From Verrucomicrobiota bacterium (lineage in GTDB: Bacteria > Verrucomicrobiota > Verrucomicrobiia > Palsa-1439): a stretch of DNA of 64,000 nt. The stretch's first letter is position 1. Each line of letters opens with the position of its first letter. The DNA lies in assembly GCA_003152315.1 (NCBI GenBank), contig PLZV01000030.1:62001-126000 (forward strand), given 5' to 3'. The notes beneath the pieces were generated by a model. It made no database searches. It was not told the origin of the DNA and saw nothing but the letters and a program-made list of their open reading frames with translations. The position numbers and the translations under genes are program-made. Below are positions 43,929 through 52,814 of this stretch, one piece after another.

Positions 43929-45203
43929 CTACGTTACGGCTGGTTTGGGCGCTTCCAGCGCCTTCATCTCCAACCCTTCGATTTCCTGAATGGTCTTGCC
44001 GGCGATACCTTGAAGATCGCCGTACATGCCAACGGTGGCCCCCATGACATTTCCAATTTGTTCCTCGCGCTTTGCCCACTGTTTCGTGATCACCTTCTTC
44101 TCCTTGTTGAGGTCGTCTTGCATCGAAGAGAAGGCTTCAACGATTGCCTGCACCCGTTGACGAAATCGCGGTCCTGTTAGGTATTGATAGAGCATCTCCG
44201 TTTTGGTCTGTTGGCCCTCAGACGCTTGCCGGGCAAAGGCGACTTCCAGCAACGTCTGCCGGAGCACCATGGCGACCGGGATGGCCGTGTTCGGTCGTGT
44301 GACCCACACACCATCCATGAACTCGAAAGTTTCCACGCCCTTTGGAAGCGTTTTCGTCACGATCACCGCAAGTTCGGCTTTGGCTTTGCGCTGGTCATCG
44401 CGAAGCTTCACAAGCCAACCATCGCTCCAGCCCTTTGTTCGTTTCGATTCCCATAGAATCGTACCACATGTCTGGCCAGTCGGACTGACGACTCGATGCA
44501 ACACGTCGCCGCCATGTTCGCCTTTCGGGACTGGCTCGATGGTGTCACGCGGAAACTTGGCACGCAACAACCCTTCCAACTCCAGTTCCTGCACTTCGCC
44601 CTGGAGTTGTTGGGAACCCTGCTCGGCCTTGCGTTTGAGGACTTCAATCTGCGTCTGCATGGAGATTATGGTTTGTTCTTTCTCCATAACCTTGAGTTTC
44701 ATTTCCTCCTCAGCCTCTTTTCGAGCTTGCTGACGAGTGGCTGTCAGCCCTTCCTGCACCCGCTTCTCGACGTTCAGTTCAAGCTCGCGTTTTGCATCAT
44801 CCAGTTCGCGTTGCTTCCGTAACAGACCGGCTTGGGCTTGCTGAGCCTCGGCAAGCTTGGTGTCGCGCTGCTTGAGGATTTCCTGGAGGTCAGCCAACTC
44901 TCTGATTTTTTGTTCCAGATCATTCCCCAAAGCGAGCTTCGCTTTCTTGGCTTCTTCGGTCGCGATCTTCGAGCGTTCCTGTCGGACTTTTTCCGCGACC
45001 TGATCGTCGATGGTGTCTTTGGCCTTTGAGAGCGCGGCCTCGCGTTCCTGAAGCGAGCCCTCTCGCTTGGCAATATCTGTGTCCTTCTGTGTCAACCGTT
45101 GTTCATACTCGCGGCGGGTCGTCTCAATGAGCGGGGCGGCCAGCGATTCGGTGAGTTTGATCTCGTTCTTACACTTCGGACAAATGATTGTTGGTTCCGC
45201 CAT
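43929..45203 (-). CDS. DUF2130 protein: zinc ribbon, coiled coil, nuclease-like C-terminus
   Basis: A ribosome site AAGGAG precedes the ATG at 45203, so I use that start rather than 45236 (about 424 aa). The N-terminus has a Cys pair (IICPKCKNEI), followed by a 200-residue coiled coil (for example EQRLTQKDTDIAKREGSLQE). From about residue 235, DUF2130 proper begins: RGDVLHRV-type core in GGDVLHRVVSPTGQTCGTIL, then WESKRTKGWSDGWLVKLRDD. That is a D...E-x-K pattern suggesting a PD-(D/E)xK fold. It lies 17 nt after the helicase gene and probably works with it. Confidence 0.75.
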   Translation of the reverse strand: MAEPTIICPKCKNEIKLTESLAAPLIETTRREYEQRLTQKDTDIAKREGSLQEREAALSKAKDTIDDQVAEKVRQERSKIATEEAKKAKLALGNDLEQKIRELADLQEILKQRDTKLAEAQQAQAGLLRKQRELDDAKRELELNVEKRVQEGLTATRQQARKEAEEEMKLKVMEKEQTIISMQTQIEVLKRKAEQGSQQLQGEVQELELEGLLRAKFPRDTIEPVPKGEHGGDVLHRVVSPTGQTCGTILWESKRTKGWSDGWLVKLRDDQRKAKAELAVIVTKTLPKGVETFEFMDGVWVTRPNTAIPVAMVLRQTLLEVAFARQASEGQQTKTEMLYQYLTGPRFRQRVQAIVEAFSSMQDDLNKEKKVITKQWAKREEQIGNVMGATVGMYGDLQGIAGKTIQEIEGLEMKALEAPKPAVT

Positions 45204-45220
45204 TGTTCGCTCCTTGTTAC

Positions 45221-48070
45221 TCATTTGAGGCACCATCGAATACTGAAAAGGGTCTTTATTTCCACGCTTTGTTGCAGCTTTCCTTCGATCTGAAGAATGA
45301 ATTCCTCTCGCCGTTTGTCCACGTCATCCTGTGCGTCAAACAAGGAACGACGCTTTTGGCTGCGCTGAGATTCCAGCGCTTTGATTTGCTTCTGACCGGC
45401 GAGCTTCTCTTCAAGCGTCAAAGCCGTGGTCGCGGCACGTCGGGCTTCCTTAATCTGGCGGTCGAGCTCCTTGATTTCCCGTTCCAAGCCCAATTTCAGG
45501 TCGTCCGACCAGCCTTCGAGTTTTTCGGCCTCGATCTCGAAGAAGCGTGCGTTGCGTTCGGAGATCACGCGCTGGATTGATTCCTGCCGCTGGCGGGTAA
45601 TTGCGGACAAGGCATCGGGAAGCGGCGCGCTGAGGTTATCGCGTCCTACCTTACCGGGGAGCGAGAACAAACGGTTCGTGGCTTCTTCGTCGAGGACTTG
45701 TCCCACATCAGTGACAGCAGCAAATACAAGATGGTCTTCTGTGTGGTCGAGTGATTCTACTGTGAACATCGAAAGAGACAGAGATCCGGTCTTGCCGAGC
45801 AACGGTTCCAAGGCGCTGACGATTCCTTCGTGTTCACTGTAATCGAAGTGAATCTCGACCGGAGCGAGGTCGCGGTTCTTGGCCTGCGATAGCACCGAGT
45901 CCGCCAGCGGATGATTGAGCCGGTAAAGATGCGCCTCTCCAGAACGACGCGGGAGTTCGTAAAGACCCAATGGGATGTCGCCAGCGAAGGGGCACGTCTT
46001 CAGGTGGAATGATGAATCGTCAACAAACTCGGCGTGTCTGTTCAACTCGTGCCGGGTGAGTTGAATGAGCAGGCGCTCATATTGGTTCAGGTAAGCGCGG
46101 GATGCTTCGTCGCTCACCTTGAGCTTTTCCCGGACTTCGTCATCAAAGTTTTCCAGCAGTTGCCGCCGCGTGCGGGTCATCGCCTCATTGATCTCCAGAC
46201 TCAACTCAAGCTGAAGCTGGTCGAAGGCGGTCTTGATTTCTTCGGGTTTGCGGCAGCGCTGGTAGATACCAGCGATCCGTTTCTCAAAGTCCACGCCGGA
46301 TTCAATCGCTCCCAGCACTTCATCGCTGGCGCCGAAGATTCCCTCAAATAACTGGAATTTCTCCGAGAGGAGTTCGAAGACGCGGCGATCCGCTTCATTC
46401 TTGCGATTGAGAAAGTTGACGACCACGACATCGTGCTTCTGGCCATACCGGTGGCACCGGCCAATACGCTGTTCGATGCGTTGGGGATTCCACGGCAAGT
46501 CGTAGTTCACCACCAGCGCACAGAACTGCAAATTGATGCCTTCCGCACCGGCTTCGGTGGCGATCATGATGCGTCCCTCGTCGCGGAAATAGTCCACGAG
46601 TGCGGAGCGTAGGTCTGCCGTCTTCGAGCCGGATACTCGATCCGTACCCTGATGTCTTTCGAGCCATGCCGCGTAAATCTCTTTGGAGCGGTCATCGTTG
46701 TTGGAGCCGTTGAACAACACGATGCCGTCCTTGAACGGGCTGTCCGCAAGCACACGCAGTAGGTAGCTTTGCGTGCGGCGGGATTCTGTGAAGATGATGG
46801 CCTTTTGTGCAGCGCCTAGTTCAGCAGCTTTGGCGAAAGCAATGCCAAGCGCCTTGACCAAGGCTTTGCCTTTGGCGTTGTGGTCAATGGAGGTTGCAAG
46901 CTGCGCGAAACCGTCGAGGTCAGCAATCTCCTGCTTCAATGCGGCTTGGTCAGCATCGGAGAGCGGTTCGACCGGCTCTTCCTCGGGCCATTCGTCCGCA
47001 GTCTCGTCGAGAGCTTCGTAGTCTTCGTCGAGTTCGTCTTCGAGCGGCACTGCGGGTTGCTGTTTCGCGAGCTTTGCTTTGAGTCGCTTTGAAATGGATT
47101 CCAACGCGCCGGCGATGGCGAACGTCGAAGATGCGAGCAGTTTGCGGAGAACCAAAGTCATTAGCGAGCGCTGGCTGGCCGGTAGTGCCTGAAGATTGTC
47201 ACGGCGTAAGTACTCGGAAACGAGATTGTACAGTTGGTCTTCGCCTTCCTCCGGTGTGAACTCCTGGAGGATCGGACGCCGTTGCGTGTAGGGAATGTAA
47301 GAAGTGACCTGACGACGAAGCGTGCGATAGCACATCGGCTTCAGCCGGTCTTTCAGAGTTTTGAACACTTGTTCCTGACTGAGATTGGCAAACTGTTCGC
47401 GGAAACTCTTGAGGTCACCAAAGGCGTGCTCGTCAATAAAACTGACGAGGCCGAAAAGTTCGAGTAATGAGTTTTGCAGTGGTGTGGCGGTGAGGAGCAA
47501 CTTCGGAGCTTTCGCCAAGGCTTGTTTGAGCGTGTTGGCGATGACGTTGGAGGGCTTGTAAACGTTGCGAAGCCGGTGGGCTTCGTCGATAACCACAAGA
47601 TCCCACGGGGTGTTCGCGACATCCGGCGCTTTATTGCGCGCGAAATGGTAGGAACAAATGACAATGTCGTTCCCCTCAAAAGGGCGGAGTTTGCCCTGCT
47701 TGACGGCAGCATTGTAGGACTTCGCTTCGAGAATCCGGCAAGGCAGGAAGAATTTCTCCGTGAGTTCCTGGTGCCACTGTTTGCGGAGATTGGAGGGAAC
47801 AATGATCAGAATGCGTCGCTTCCGTTCCGCCCACTTTTGCGAAAGCACGAGACCAGCTTCGATTGTCTTCCCAAGCCCGACTTCGTCCGCCAATAGCGCG
47901 CCCTTGGAGAGCGGCGAATTGAATGCAAACAGAGCCGCGTCCACTTGGTGCGGATTCAGATCTACTTGCGCTCCCGCGACCGCTCCCGCGAGCTTTTCCA
48001 AGCTGTCGGAAGAGCACCGCTTGGTCAGTTCATGCGCGAAGTATTTCGCATGGTAGTCTGTAAGATTCAT
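45221..48070 (-). CDS. SNF2/RapA-like DEAH helicase, about 949 aa
   Basis: I start at the ATG at 48070 (MNLTDYHAKYFAHEL); the frame opens at 48121. Motif I is LADEVGLGKTIEAGLV, motif II is VVIDEAHRLRNV and motif III is LLLTATPLQNS. Motif VI lies in WNPQRIEQRIGRCHRYGQKH. This is the SNF2-like helicase pattern with an inserted acidic region (near residues 335-390). The C-terminal 250 residues contain a coiled coil (KELDRQIKEARRAATTALTL). Such stand-alone helicases are frequent in defence islands. It is the first large gene after the XRE regulator. Confidence 0.82.
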   Translation of the reverse strand: MNLTDYHAKYFAHELTKRCSSDSLEKLAGAVAGAQVDLNPHQVDAALFAFNSPLSKGALLADEVGLGKTIEAGLVLSQKWAERKRRILIIVPSNLRKQWHQELTEKFFLPCRILEAKSYNAAVKQGKLRPFEGNDIVICSYHFARNKAPDVANTPWDLVVIDEAHRLRNVYKPSNVIANTLKQALAKAPKLLLTATPLQNSLLELFGLVSFIDEHAFGDLKSFREQFANLSQEQVFKTLKDRLKPMCYRTLRRQVTSYIPYTQRRPILQEFTPEEGEDQLYNLVSEYLRRDNLQALPASQRSLMTLVLRKLLASSTFAIAGALESISKRLKAKLAKQQPAVPLEDELDEDYEALDETADEWPEEEPVEPLSDADQAALKQEIADLDGFAQLATSIDHNAKGKALVKALGIAFAKAAELGAAQKAIIFTESRRTQSYLLRVLADSPFKDGIVLFNGSNNDDRSKEIYAAWLERHQGTDRVSGSKTADLRSALVDYFRDEGRIMIATEAGAEGINLQFCALVVNYDLPWNPQRIEQRIGRCHRYGQKHDVVVVNFLNRKNEADRRVFELLSEKFQLFEGIFGASDEVLGAIESGVDFEKRIAGIYQRCRKPEEIKTAFDQLQLELSLEINEAMTRTRRQLLENFDDEVREKLKVSDEASRAYLNQYERLLIQLTRHELNRHAEFVDDSSFHLKTCPFAGDIPLGLYELPRRSGEAHLYRLNHPLADSVLSQAKNRDLAPVEIHFDYSEHEGIVSALEPLLGKTGSLSLSMFTVESLDHTEDHLVFAAVTDVGQVLDEEATNRLFSLPGKVGRDNLSAPLPDALSAITRQRQESIQRVISERNARFFEIEAEKLEGWSDDLKLGLEREIKELDRQIKEARRAATTALTLEEKLAGQKQIKALESQRSQKRRSLFDAQDDVDKRREEFILQIEGKLQQSVEIKTLFSIRWCLK

Positions 48071-48232
48071 GAATCCGCTTCCATCTCTTATCTCCGGGTG
48101 AACCTCGCCGTCCTTGACCAAGCATCATAGCAGGCATCGCAAGGAACACGAATGTCGATTTTCGCAGCGGATATTTGCCAAGGCAGGGCGTAACGCTGGC
48201 TGATGCGTACGCCCTGGCGACGCCAAGTGCAG

Positions 48233-48637
48233 CTAACGAAGAACCATTCTTCGCCCCTGCAGCAACCAAGAGATAGAAACATTCAAGGCTTTCGCAAGCA
48301 CAAGGACTTCAAAATCGCACACGCAGCGAAGGCCGATTTCAATCTTGGCAATGCCGGCTCGGTCGATGTTCGCTCCCGTGCTCGCGACACGATCCGCCAA
48401 CTGCTGCTGTGTGAGCCGAGGCCGCGACCGCAAACGCGCTTGGCGGACACGAGGGCCGATGATGTTCTTTCGCAGCTCCTGAAGTCTCCTTGAGCGCATC
48501 TTACGCCGGCGCTTCTTCGAGCCTCGTTCGGAAGGTTTCGACCCGAACCAACGGTTTGTAGATTCGTGAAGAACGGTCGCGGCAGTGCGCTTCTGATGAA
48601 CAACGGTCTGCTGATGTGTCTGAGATGTTTTATTCAT
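48233..48637 (-). CDS. XRE-family regulator at the head of the defence island, 134 aa
   Basis: The frame opens at 48682, but I favour the ATG at 48637, which keeps the operator-like palindrome (48673-48692) outside the coding region. Residues 1-55 are basic and unstructured (KKRRRKMRSRRLQELRKN). An XRE helix-turn-helix follows: RPRLTQQQLADRVASTGANI, DRAGIAKIEIG, and DFEVLVLAKALNVSISWLL. It is a candidate repressor of the island and perhaps of all the TGTTCGC palindromes; that link is inference. It lies 162 bp before the helicase gene. Confidence 0.72.
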   Translation of the reverse strand: MNKTSQTHQQTVVHQKRTAATVLHESTNRWFGSKPSERGSKKRRRKMRSRRLQELRKNIIGPRVRQARLRSRPRLTQQQLADRVASTGANIDRAGIAKIEIGLRCVCDFEVLVLAKALNVSISWLLQGRRMVLR

Positions 48638-48672
48638 AGTAGGTGGCAAGTATGCACAAGCCCTTTCCACGA

Positions 48673-48692
48673 TTGTTCGCAAGCGAAAACAA
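48673..48692. promoter_or_regulatory. Degenerate element operator
   Basis: TTGTTCGC-AAGC-GAAAACAA keeps a perfect left arm; the right arm differs from GCGAACAA at two positions. It lies 36 bp before the chosen start of the XRE gene. A weak site in front of the regulator's own gene would suit autoregulation. Confidence 0.5.
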
Positions 48693-49036
48693 CTTTCGGT
48701 AGTCGCAGCGCTCTTCGGTGAACCCGCACTTCCGCTGGGGTCGGCTTTATGTCTGGTTTCACCTCAACAACTGCTGCTGGTGCTCGTCGGTACATTCGTT
48801 ACGCAAGTTGCGTTACGCAGTCTGCATAATCCCACGAGCACGGTTTCCATAAATGGCTCATTTCTAGCGCGCTTTGCTGTGGGATTTGTGGACATGTCCC
48901 GTTTGTCCCCTTTGTGTCCCCTTTGGGAACGAGGACATAGTAAATACCTGACATACCGATTGGAGGTAGGCTCGTACCTTGCGTGGGTACGGATAATGAT
49001 TCAGTTTGGTGGCGAGGACGTGTCGATCCCTCGTTT
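48693..49036. other. Intergenic stretch without a supported gene
   Basis: This 344-bp gap between the XRE gene and the DUF1016 gene holds no frame with recognisable coding content. The only pattern I see is three near-repeats of GTCCC-TTT around 48897-48927, followed by an imperfect complement (gggaacgaggacat). It probably contains the promoter for the leftward XRE unit. Confidence 0.4.
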
Positions 49037-50203
49037 CTACTTCTGCGCTATTCGCTCGATTAACTTCAGTTCTCGTTGCAGTTCCGTCTTCAACTCGGCC
49101 TCGGTGGGTAGGTGGAGTTTGTAGCGACTAGCAAAAATCTTCTGTTGCTGGTCCGGGCCAAGCGTGTACCGCACCACTGCATCGTTCTTGTCCGTGCACA
49201 AGATCAGTCCTAGCGTGGGATTGTCACCCAACGTTCGTCGCTCTTGATCGTAATAATTTACGTACAACTGAAGCTGGCCAAGATCCTGGTGCGTCAGCTT
49301 TCCAATTTTCAGATCAATCAGGACGTAGCATTTCAGGATGGTGTGGTAGAAAACGAGGTCGATGTAGAAATGATCGCCATCGATGGTCAGGCGTTCCTGC
49401 CGTGACACAAAGGCGAACCCTTTTCCCAGTTCCAGCAGAAATGCTTGCAGATGATTGATCAGCGCCTCTTCCAACTCCGATTCCACCAAACGGGTCGATT
49501 CGGGTAAACCGAGAAACTCGATCACGACCGGGTCTTTGAAAATATCCACCGCCTGCTGAACCTCGTGGCCTTTCGTAGCCAGTTTCATCAGGCCCGCCTT
49601 GTTCTTGCTCTTGGACAGCCGTTCAAACAGAAGACTGTTGATTTGCCGCTCCAGTTCCCGGGCCGACCAATTGTTGCGGATGGCTTCGATTTCGTAAAAC
49701 GCACGGGCCTGCGGCAGGTCCACGCGCAACAGGGTCCGGTAGTGCGTCCAAGAGAGGTTCGGGTGCAGCCGTCCGGGCTGCCAAGATTCTTTACCCGGCG
49801 CTTGCAGAATCTCTGAAACGGTCAACATGGCGGTGGCCGATGCAGGGGGAGCCGGAGATTTCCCACGCAGTGCGTGGGATTTCTCAGTGACCCGCAATTC
49901 CCCACGCGGCGCGTGGGAAATTGGTGTCGTCACCAATTTCGGATAGGTGATGTAAAAGTTGCGAAAATGCTCCAGATTGTTGACCGAATACCCGCTGCCA
50001 AACTCGCGCGTAATCTGCGCTGAAAGCGACGCGATCAACCGTTCGCCGTAGCCAGCGCGACGTTTTCCCAGCTGTTCCTGCTCAACGATCTCCCGGCCAA
50101 TTAGCCAATTGGCACAAACTTGGGTAGTGTTGACCGTGCGCGCTACACCAAGGCGCGCGGATTCCAGAATCTGCCGAATACGCTGGTAGAGTGTTGACCT
50201 CAT
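49037..50203 (-). CDS. DUF1016 / YhcG-type PD-(D/E)xK nuclease, about 388 aa
   Basis: The ATG at 50203 gives the family start RSTLYQRIRQILESARLGVA. The N-terminal DUF1016-N domain includes NWLIGREIVEQEQLGKRRAG and GYSVNNLEHFRNFY. The catalytic C-terminal domain has IDLVFYHTILKCYVLIDLKIGK (D...D-x-K) and QLQLYVNYYDQERR. A 30-residue segment between them (near residues 98-130) is encoded by three DNA hairpins and contains a repeated SHAxRG motif. YhcG proteins are common in defence islands and near restriction systems. The gene lies between the defence island and the coupling-protein operon on the same strand. Confidence 0.8.
   Translation of the reverse strand: MRSTLYQRIRQILESARLGVARTVNTTQVCANWLIGREIVEQEQLGKRRAGYGERLIASLSAQITREFGSGYSVNNLEHFRNFYITYPKLVTTPISHAPRGELRVTEKSHALRGKSPAPPASATAMLTVSEILQAPGKESWQPGRLHPNLSWTHYRTLLRVDLPQARAFYEIEAIRNNWSARELERQINSLLFERLSKSKNKAGLMKLATKGHEVQQAVDIFKDPVVIEFLGLPESTRLVESELEEALINHLQAFLLELGKGFAFVSRQERLTIDGDHFYIDLVFYHTILKCYVLIDLKIGKLTHQDLGQLQLYVNYYDQERRTLGDNPTLGLILCTDKNDAVVRYTLGPDQQQKIFASRYKLHLPTEAELKTELQRELKLIERIAQK
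49861..49939. repeat. Three tandem hairpins inside the DUF1016 coding region
   Basis: 49861-49879 is TCCCACGC-AGT-GCGTGGGA, 49901-49917 is CCCACGC-GGC-GCGTGGG, and 49918-49939 is AAATTGGTG-TCGT-CACCAATTT. All have perfect arms (8, 7 and 9 bp). The first two are near copies of one another, like a REP pair. The open frame passes through all three without interruption. Confidence 0.8.
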
Positions 50204-50267
50204 TTTCGTCTTTCTTACTACGCGTTCTCGCTTCATCAATTGCGGATCATATCACAGACCAATTTGA

Positions 50268-51758
50268 TCAGAATAGCCGCTTCCTGAACCACGGCGAGAC
50301 TTGGCCGTTGGGTTCGAGGGGCGGCAGGATTGTGCGTTTGAAGCCGTGTTCACAATGAACGAGAACAGCCGTGTGTTTCGGCAGGGCACGCAGAATGTGG
50401 GGTTTGATCTTGTGTTCCTCATGCTCGGCGTAGCTGCGGTTGGCTTGCCCGGCGGAATAACCCCATGTCTTCTTGATCACTTGTTTCTTGCCGAGAAAGT
50501 CGGCGCTGTCCAGCGCACCTTCCTCGTCGGCGGCTTTGAAGATGATGCGGTTGCGCAGATTGAGCACCAGCACCTTCGACTTATCCTTTCCAAGCGCTGG
50601 CAGAAATGATGTGGACGATTGCGCGGCGGCAACGACGGCGGCATTCGCCTCGCGGACCACGTCGATGGAATTGTAGTCGCTCATGCCGTCCTCGTTCGAG
50701 GTCATGAACCGCTGCGCTTCATCGGCCCAAAGAATAAGGAGATTGTCGTCTTTACGCTGTTCCTTCGGCCGGTCGAAGCGGCGCAAGACGTGCGTGTAGA
50801 AGAGCATTTTCAGGAACGTGTTCACGTACCGGCGTTCCGTCTGGAATTTTTGCGGCATCGCCACGCAGATGATCTTGCCCCGGTCGATGTCACCGAAATC
50901 GAACGTGTTTTTGCTCGGGCAAAAGACTTGCGCGATGTCCGGCGTGAGAAAATTGTGTAAATAGTTGGCGATGGTCTCTTTCACGCCGCCCATTTGTTCG
51001 GGCGGTTGGGTGATGTAACGGTTCTGCAGATGCTCCACGAGTACGCGGCGGCGCTCGGTCGGATAGCCGTCCGCCAACTCCTCTAGTGCGTCGTCGAGTT
51101 CCTCTTCGTTCAACAGGAGTTCGTGGGCGTTCTCCAATGTCACGTCGGCCTGAATTTCGTACAGCGCCTCCAATGCGTGCGCGATGTGCGTCTGCGCCTG
51201 GCTCTTGAAGAATCCCTTGTCGCCCTGCTGGCCGAGGCTGGCGGCCGTGTCCACGACGAACTTGGCGAACGTGCTGTACGGGATGCCGGCATCGGAAGTG
51301 AGATTATAGGTGTGCGTCGGTTTCCAACTGAGCGGTGCGTTGTCGGGTCGGACTTGGAGCAGGATCAAATCGTTCTGCCGGTTGAAATGGTGGGCCATCT
51401 CCGAGAGGGTTTCCCAATAAATACCTTTGTCATCAATGCAGAGTCCGCCCCAGCGTGGGTCGTTCTGGAACACTTGGTACAGCAGCGGTGTGATCCCGGA
51501 CCGCGTTTTTCCGGAGCCGGTGTCGCCGGTAATCAGCCAGCCGCGACAGAAATCCTCCCGCGTCCACGTCAGCCCCTTCAATCGCACGATCGGACGATGG
51601 CTCGTGCGAAGAGAAGTGGCAGCCGCGTAGCCGGCAAGAATCCCGAAGGTCGCGGCGAACACCCACGAGAGCGGTGGGGCTTGGCTCATGAGAAAGTACG
51701 CTCCGGCTACAAGGGACAAGCCGGCGGTTGTGAATCCAAGATGTCGCGCGTTGCTCAT
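50268..51758 (-). CDS. Type IV coupling protein (VirD4/TraG-like), 496 aa
   Basis: Two N-terminal transmembrane helices (residues 8-25 and 30-48) precede Walker A ITGDTGSGKTRS (residues 77-86). Walker B lies in NLLILWADEAQRF. The protein also has PQKFQTERRYVNTFLKML and a C-terminal FKAADEEGALDSADFLGKK, comparable to TraD/TraG proteins. Coupling proteins dock the relaxosome to the secretion channel and help pump DNA. At 496 aa it is compact and seems to lack a large all-alpha insert. It overlaps the 120-codon gene by 4 nt. Confidence 0.85.
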   Translation of the reverse strand: MSNARHLGFTTAGLSLVAGAYFLMSQAPPLSWVFAATFGILAGYAAATSLRTSHRPIVRLKGLTWTREDFCRGWLITGDTGSGKTRSGITPLLYQVFQNDPRWGGLCIDDKGIYWETLSEMAHHFNRQNDLILLQVRPDNAPLSWKPTHTYNLTSDAGIPYSTFAKFVVDTAASLGQQGDKGFFKSQAQTHIAHALEALYEIQADVTLENAHELLLNEEELDDALEELADGYPTERRRVLVEHLQNRYITQPPEQMGGVKETIANYLHNFLTPDIAQVFCPSKNTFDFGDIDRGKIICVAMPQKFQTERRYVNTFLKMLFYTHVLRRFDRPKEQRKDDNLLILWADEAQRFMTSNEDGMSDYNSIDVVREANAAVVAAAQSSTSFLPALGKDKSKVLVLNLRNRIIFKAADEEGALDSADFLGKKQVIKKTWGYSAGQANRSYAEHEEHKIKPHILRALPKHTAVLVHCEHGFKRTILPPLEPNGQVSPWFRKRLF

Positions 51759-52117
51759 TGCGTGAGCCTTCCGATCAGGATGCCCGCAAGCAGCGCCAGC
51801 GCGGCGGTGAATACCAACGCGAACATCGGGAAGCGGTTCAGGTCGCTCCTGATTTTCGGAACAGCCCGCAATTCCTCAATGATCTCGGCGGCTCGTCCGG
51901 TGAAGTCACCGCATAGCCGCTCCAACTGCTCCATCGTACTGCGGAAGTCTTCAAACGAAGGGGGTTGTTCCTTCGGTCCGTTGAGTTGAGCGTGGATGAA
52001 GTAAATTTCCCACAATTCCACAGCGGCCAGCATGGGATCGCCGTCCTGAACACTGTATTTCTTCCGCCATTCCAGAATGGCATTTTTCAGGGCCAGTTTT
52101 GGGTCGTCGTCGCTCAT
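51755..52117 (-). CDS. Small tail-anchored transfer protein, 120 aa, unknown
   Basis: A soluble helical part (LKNAILEWRKKYSVQDGDPM, MEQLERLCGDFTGRAAEIIE) is followed by one C-terminal membrane helix (MFALVFTAALALLAGILIG). It overlaps both ParA and the coupling protein gene by ATGA, so the three are translated together. Small membrane proteins beside coupling ATPases can act as docking partners (compare TraJ/MobB); this is inference. I do not recognise the family. Confidence 0.6.
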   Translation of the reverse strand: MSDDDPKLALKNAILEWRKKYSVQDGDPMLAAVELWEIYFIHAQLNGPKEQPPSFEDFRSTMEQLERLCGDFTGRAAEIIEELRAVPKIRSDLNRFPMFALVFTAALALLAGILIGRLTQ

Positions 52118-52812
52118 GCGTCACCCGGCAAGACGATTTGACGGACGGTGTTGATTTGTTCGTAAAACTGTCGCTGCCAGTTCTTGAGCCGCTGGCGGTC
52201 CATGAGGGAGAATTTCTGGTGTTGAATCCCCTGGCCGACAGGGAGATTTACCTGATGCAGCAACGCAACCAACCAGTCGTGGAGTTTGGGCATGATCATT
52301 TCCTTGGCAGCCAGTTCGTTCAACAATCGTTTCCGCGTCTTGCTGGTGTCGTAAATCGTGAAGTGCTCCGTGAGGCCGTGGTTCTTCACCACCAGATAGC
52401 GGCAGCGGTTGTTGAATGCCTTCGCGATGATTCTGATTTGCTCCACGCTGTCGAGGTCGTGATTCACCGGCGACACCACCGTCAGAGCGGCGCCCATGCT
52501 GTTGAGGACATCGAAGACCGTCAACTCGGCGAAGTAGTTCAGGAACACGTTCGTTGAGGCGGCTCGGCAATCCACCACCACGAGGCGGGCGCTTTCGACG
52601 GCGGCAACCAGTTCGTCGAGTTCCCGCAGGTTGGCGAGATTCACGAACCGGGCGTCCGGGTGAAATCGTTTCAGGGTCGAGTTCTCGTTATCCGTGTCAA
52701 TGGCGACATGGGGCATCTGCTGGTCTTTGAGGTACTGAACGAAATTCGTGGCAAAGAAGCTTTTTCCAACTCCACCCTTGCCGTTGAGAACGAGATTGAT
52801 CTGTTTTTGCAT
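52114..52812 (-). CDS. ParA/MinD-like ATPase, about 232 aa
   Basis: The ATG at 52812 starts MQKQINLVLNGKGGVGKSFF, so the deviant Walker A (KGGVGKS) lies at residues 12-18; the longer frame from 53007 overlaps the preceding gene. IDTDNENSTLKRF and LVVVDCRAAST correspond to Walker A' and B. It is a TraL/ParA-like protein and could aid element partitioning during the circular phase or relaxosome placement. No ParB homologue is seen nearby. It starts 2 nt after the stop of the upstream gene. Confidence 0.78.
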   Translation of the reverse strand: MQKQINLVLNGKGGVGKSFFATNFVQYLKDQQMPHVAIDTDNENSTLKRFHPDARFVNLANLRELDELVAAVESARLVVVDCRAASTNVFLNYFAELTVFDVLNSMGAALTVVSPVNHDLDSVEQIRIIAKAFNNRCRYLVVKNHGLTEHFTIYDTSKTRKRLLNELAAKEMIMPKLHDWLVALLHQVNLPVGQGIQHQKFSLMDRQRLKNWQRQFYEQINTVRQIVLPGDA

Positions 52813-52814
52813 GG

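Noticed and set aside
48780-49124. Plus-strand frame of 114 codons in the gap before the DUF1016 gene
   Set aside because: It overlaps the DUF1016 3' end on the other strand, has no recognisable domain and runs through simple GTCCC-TTT repeats.
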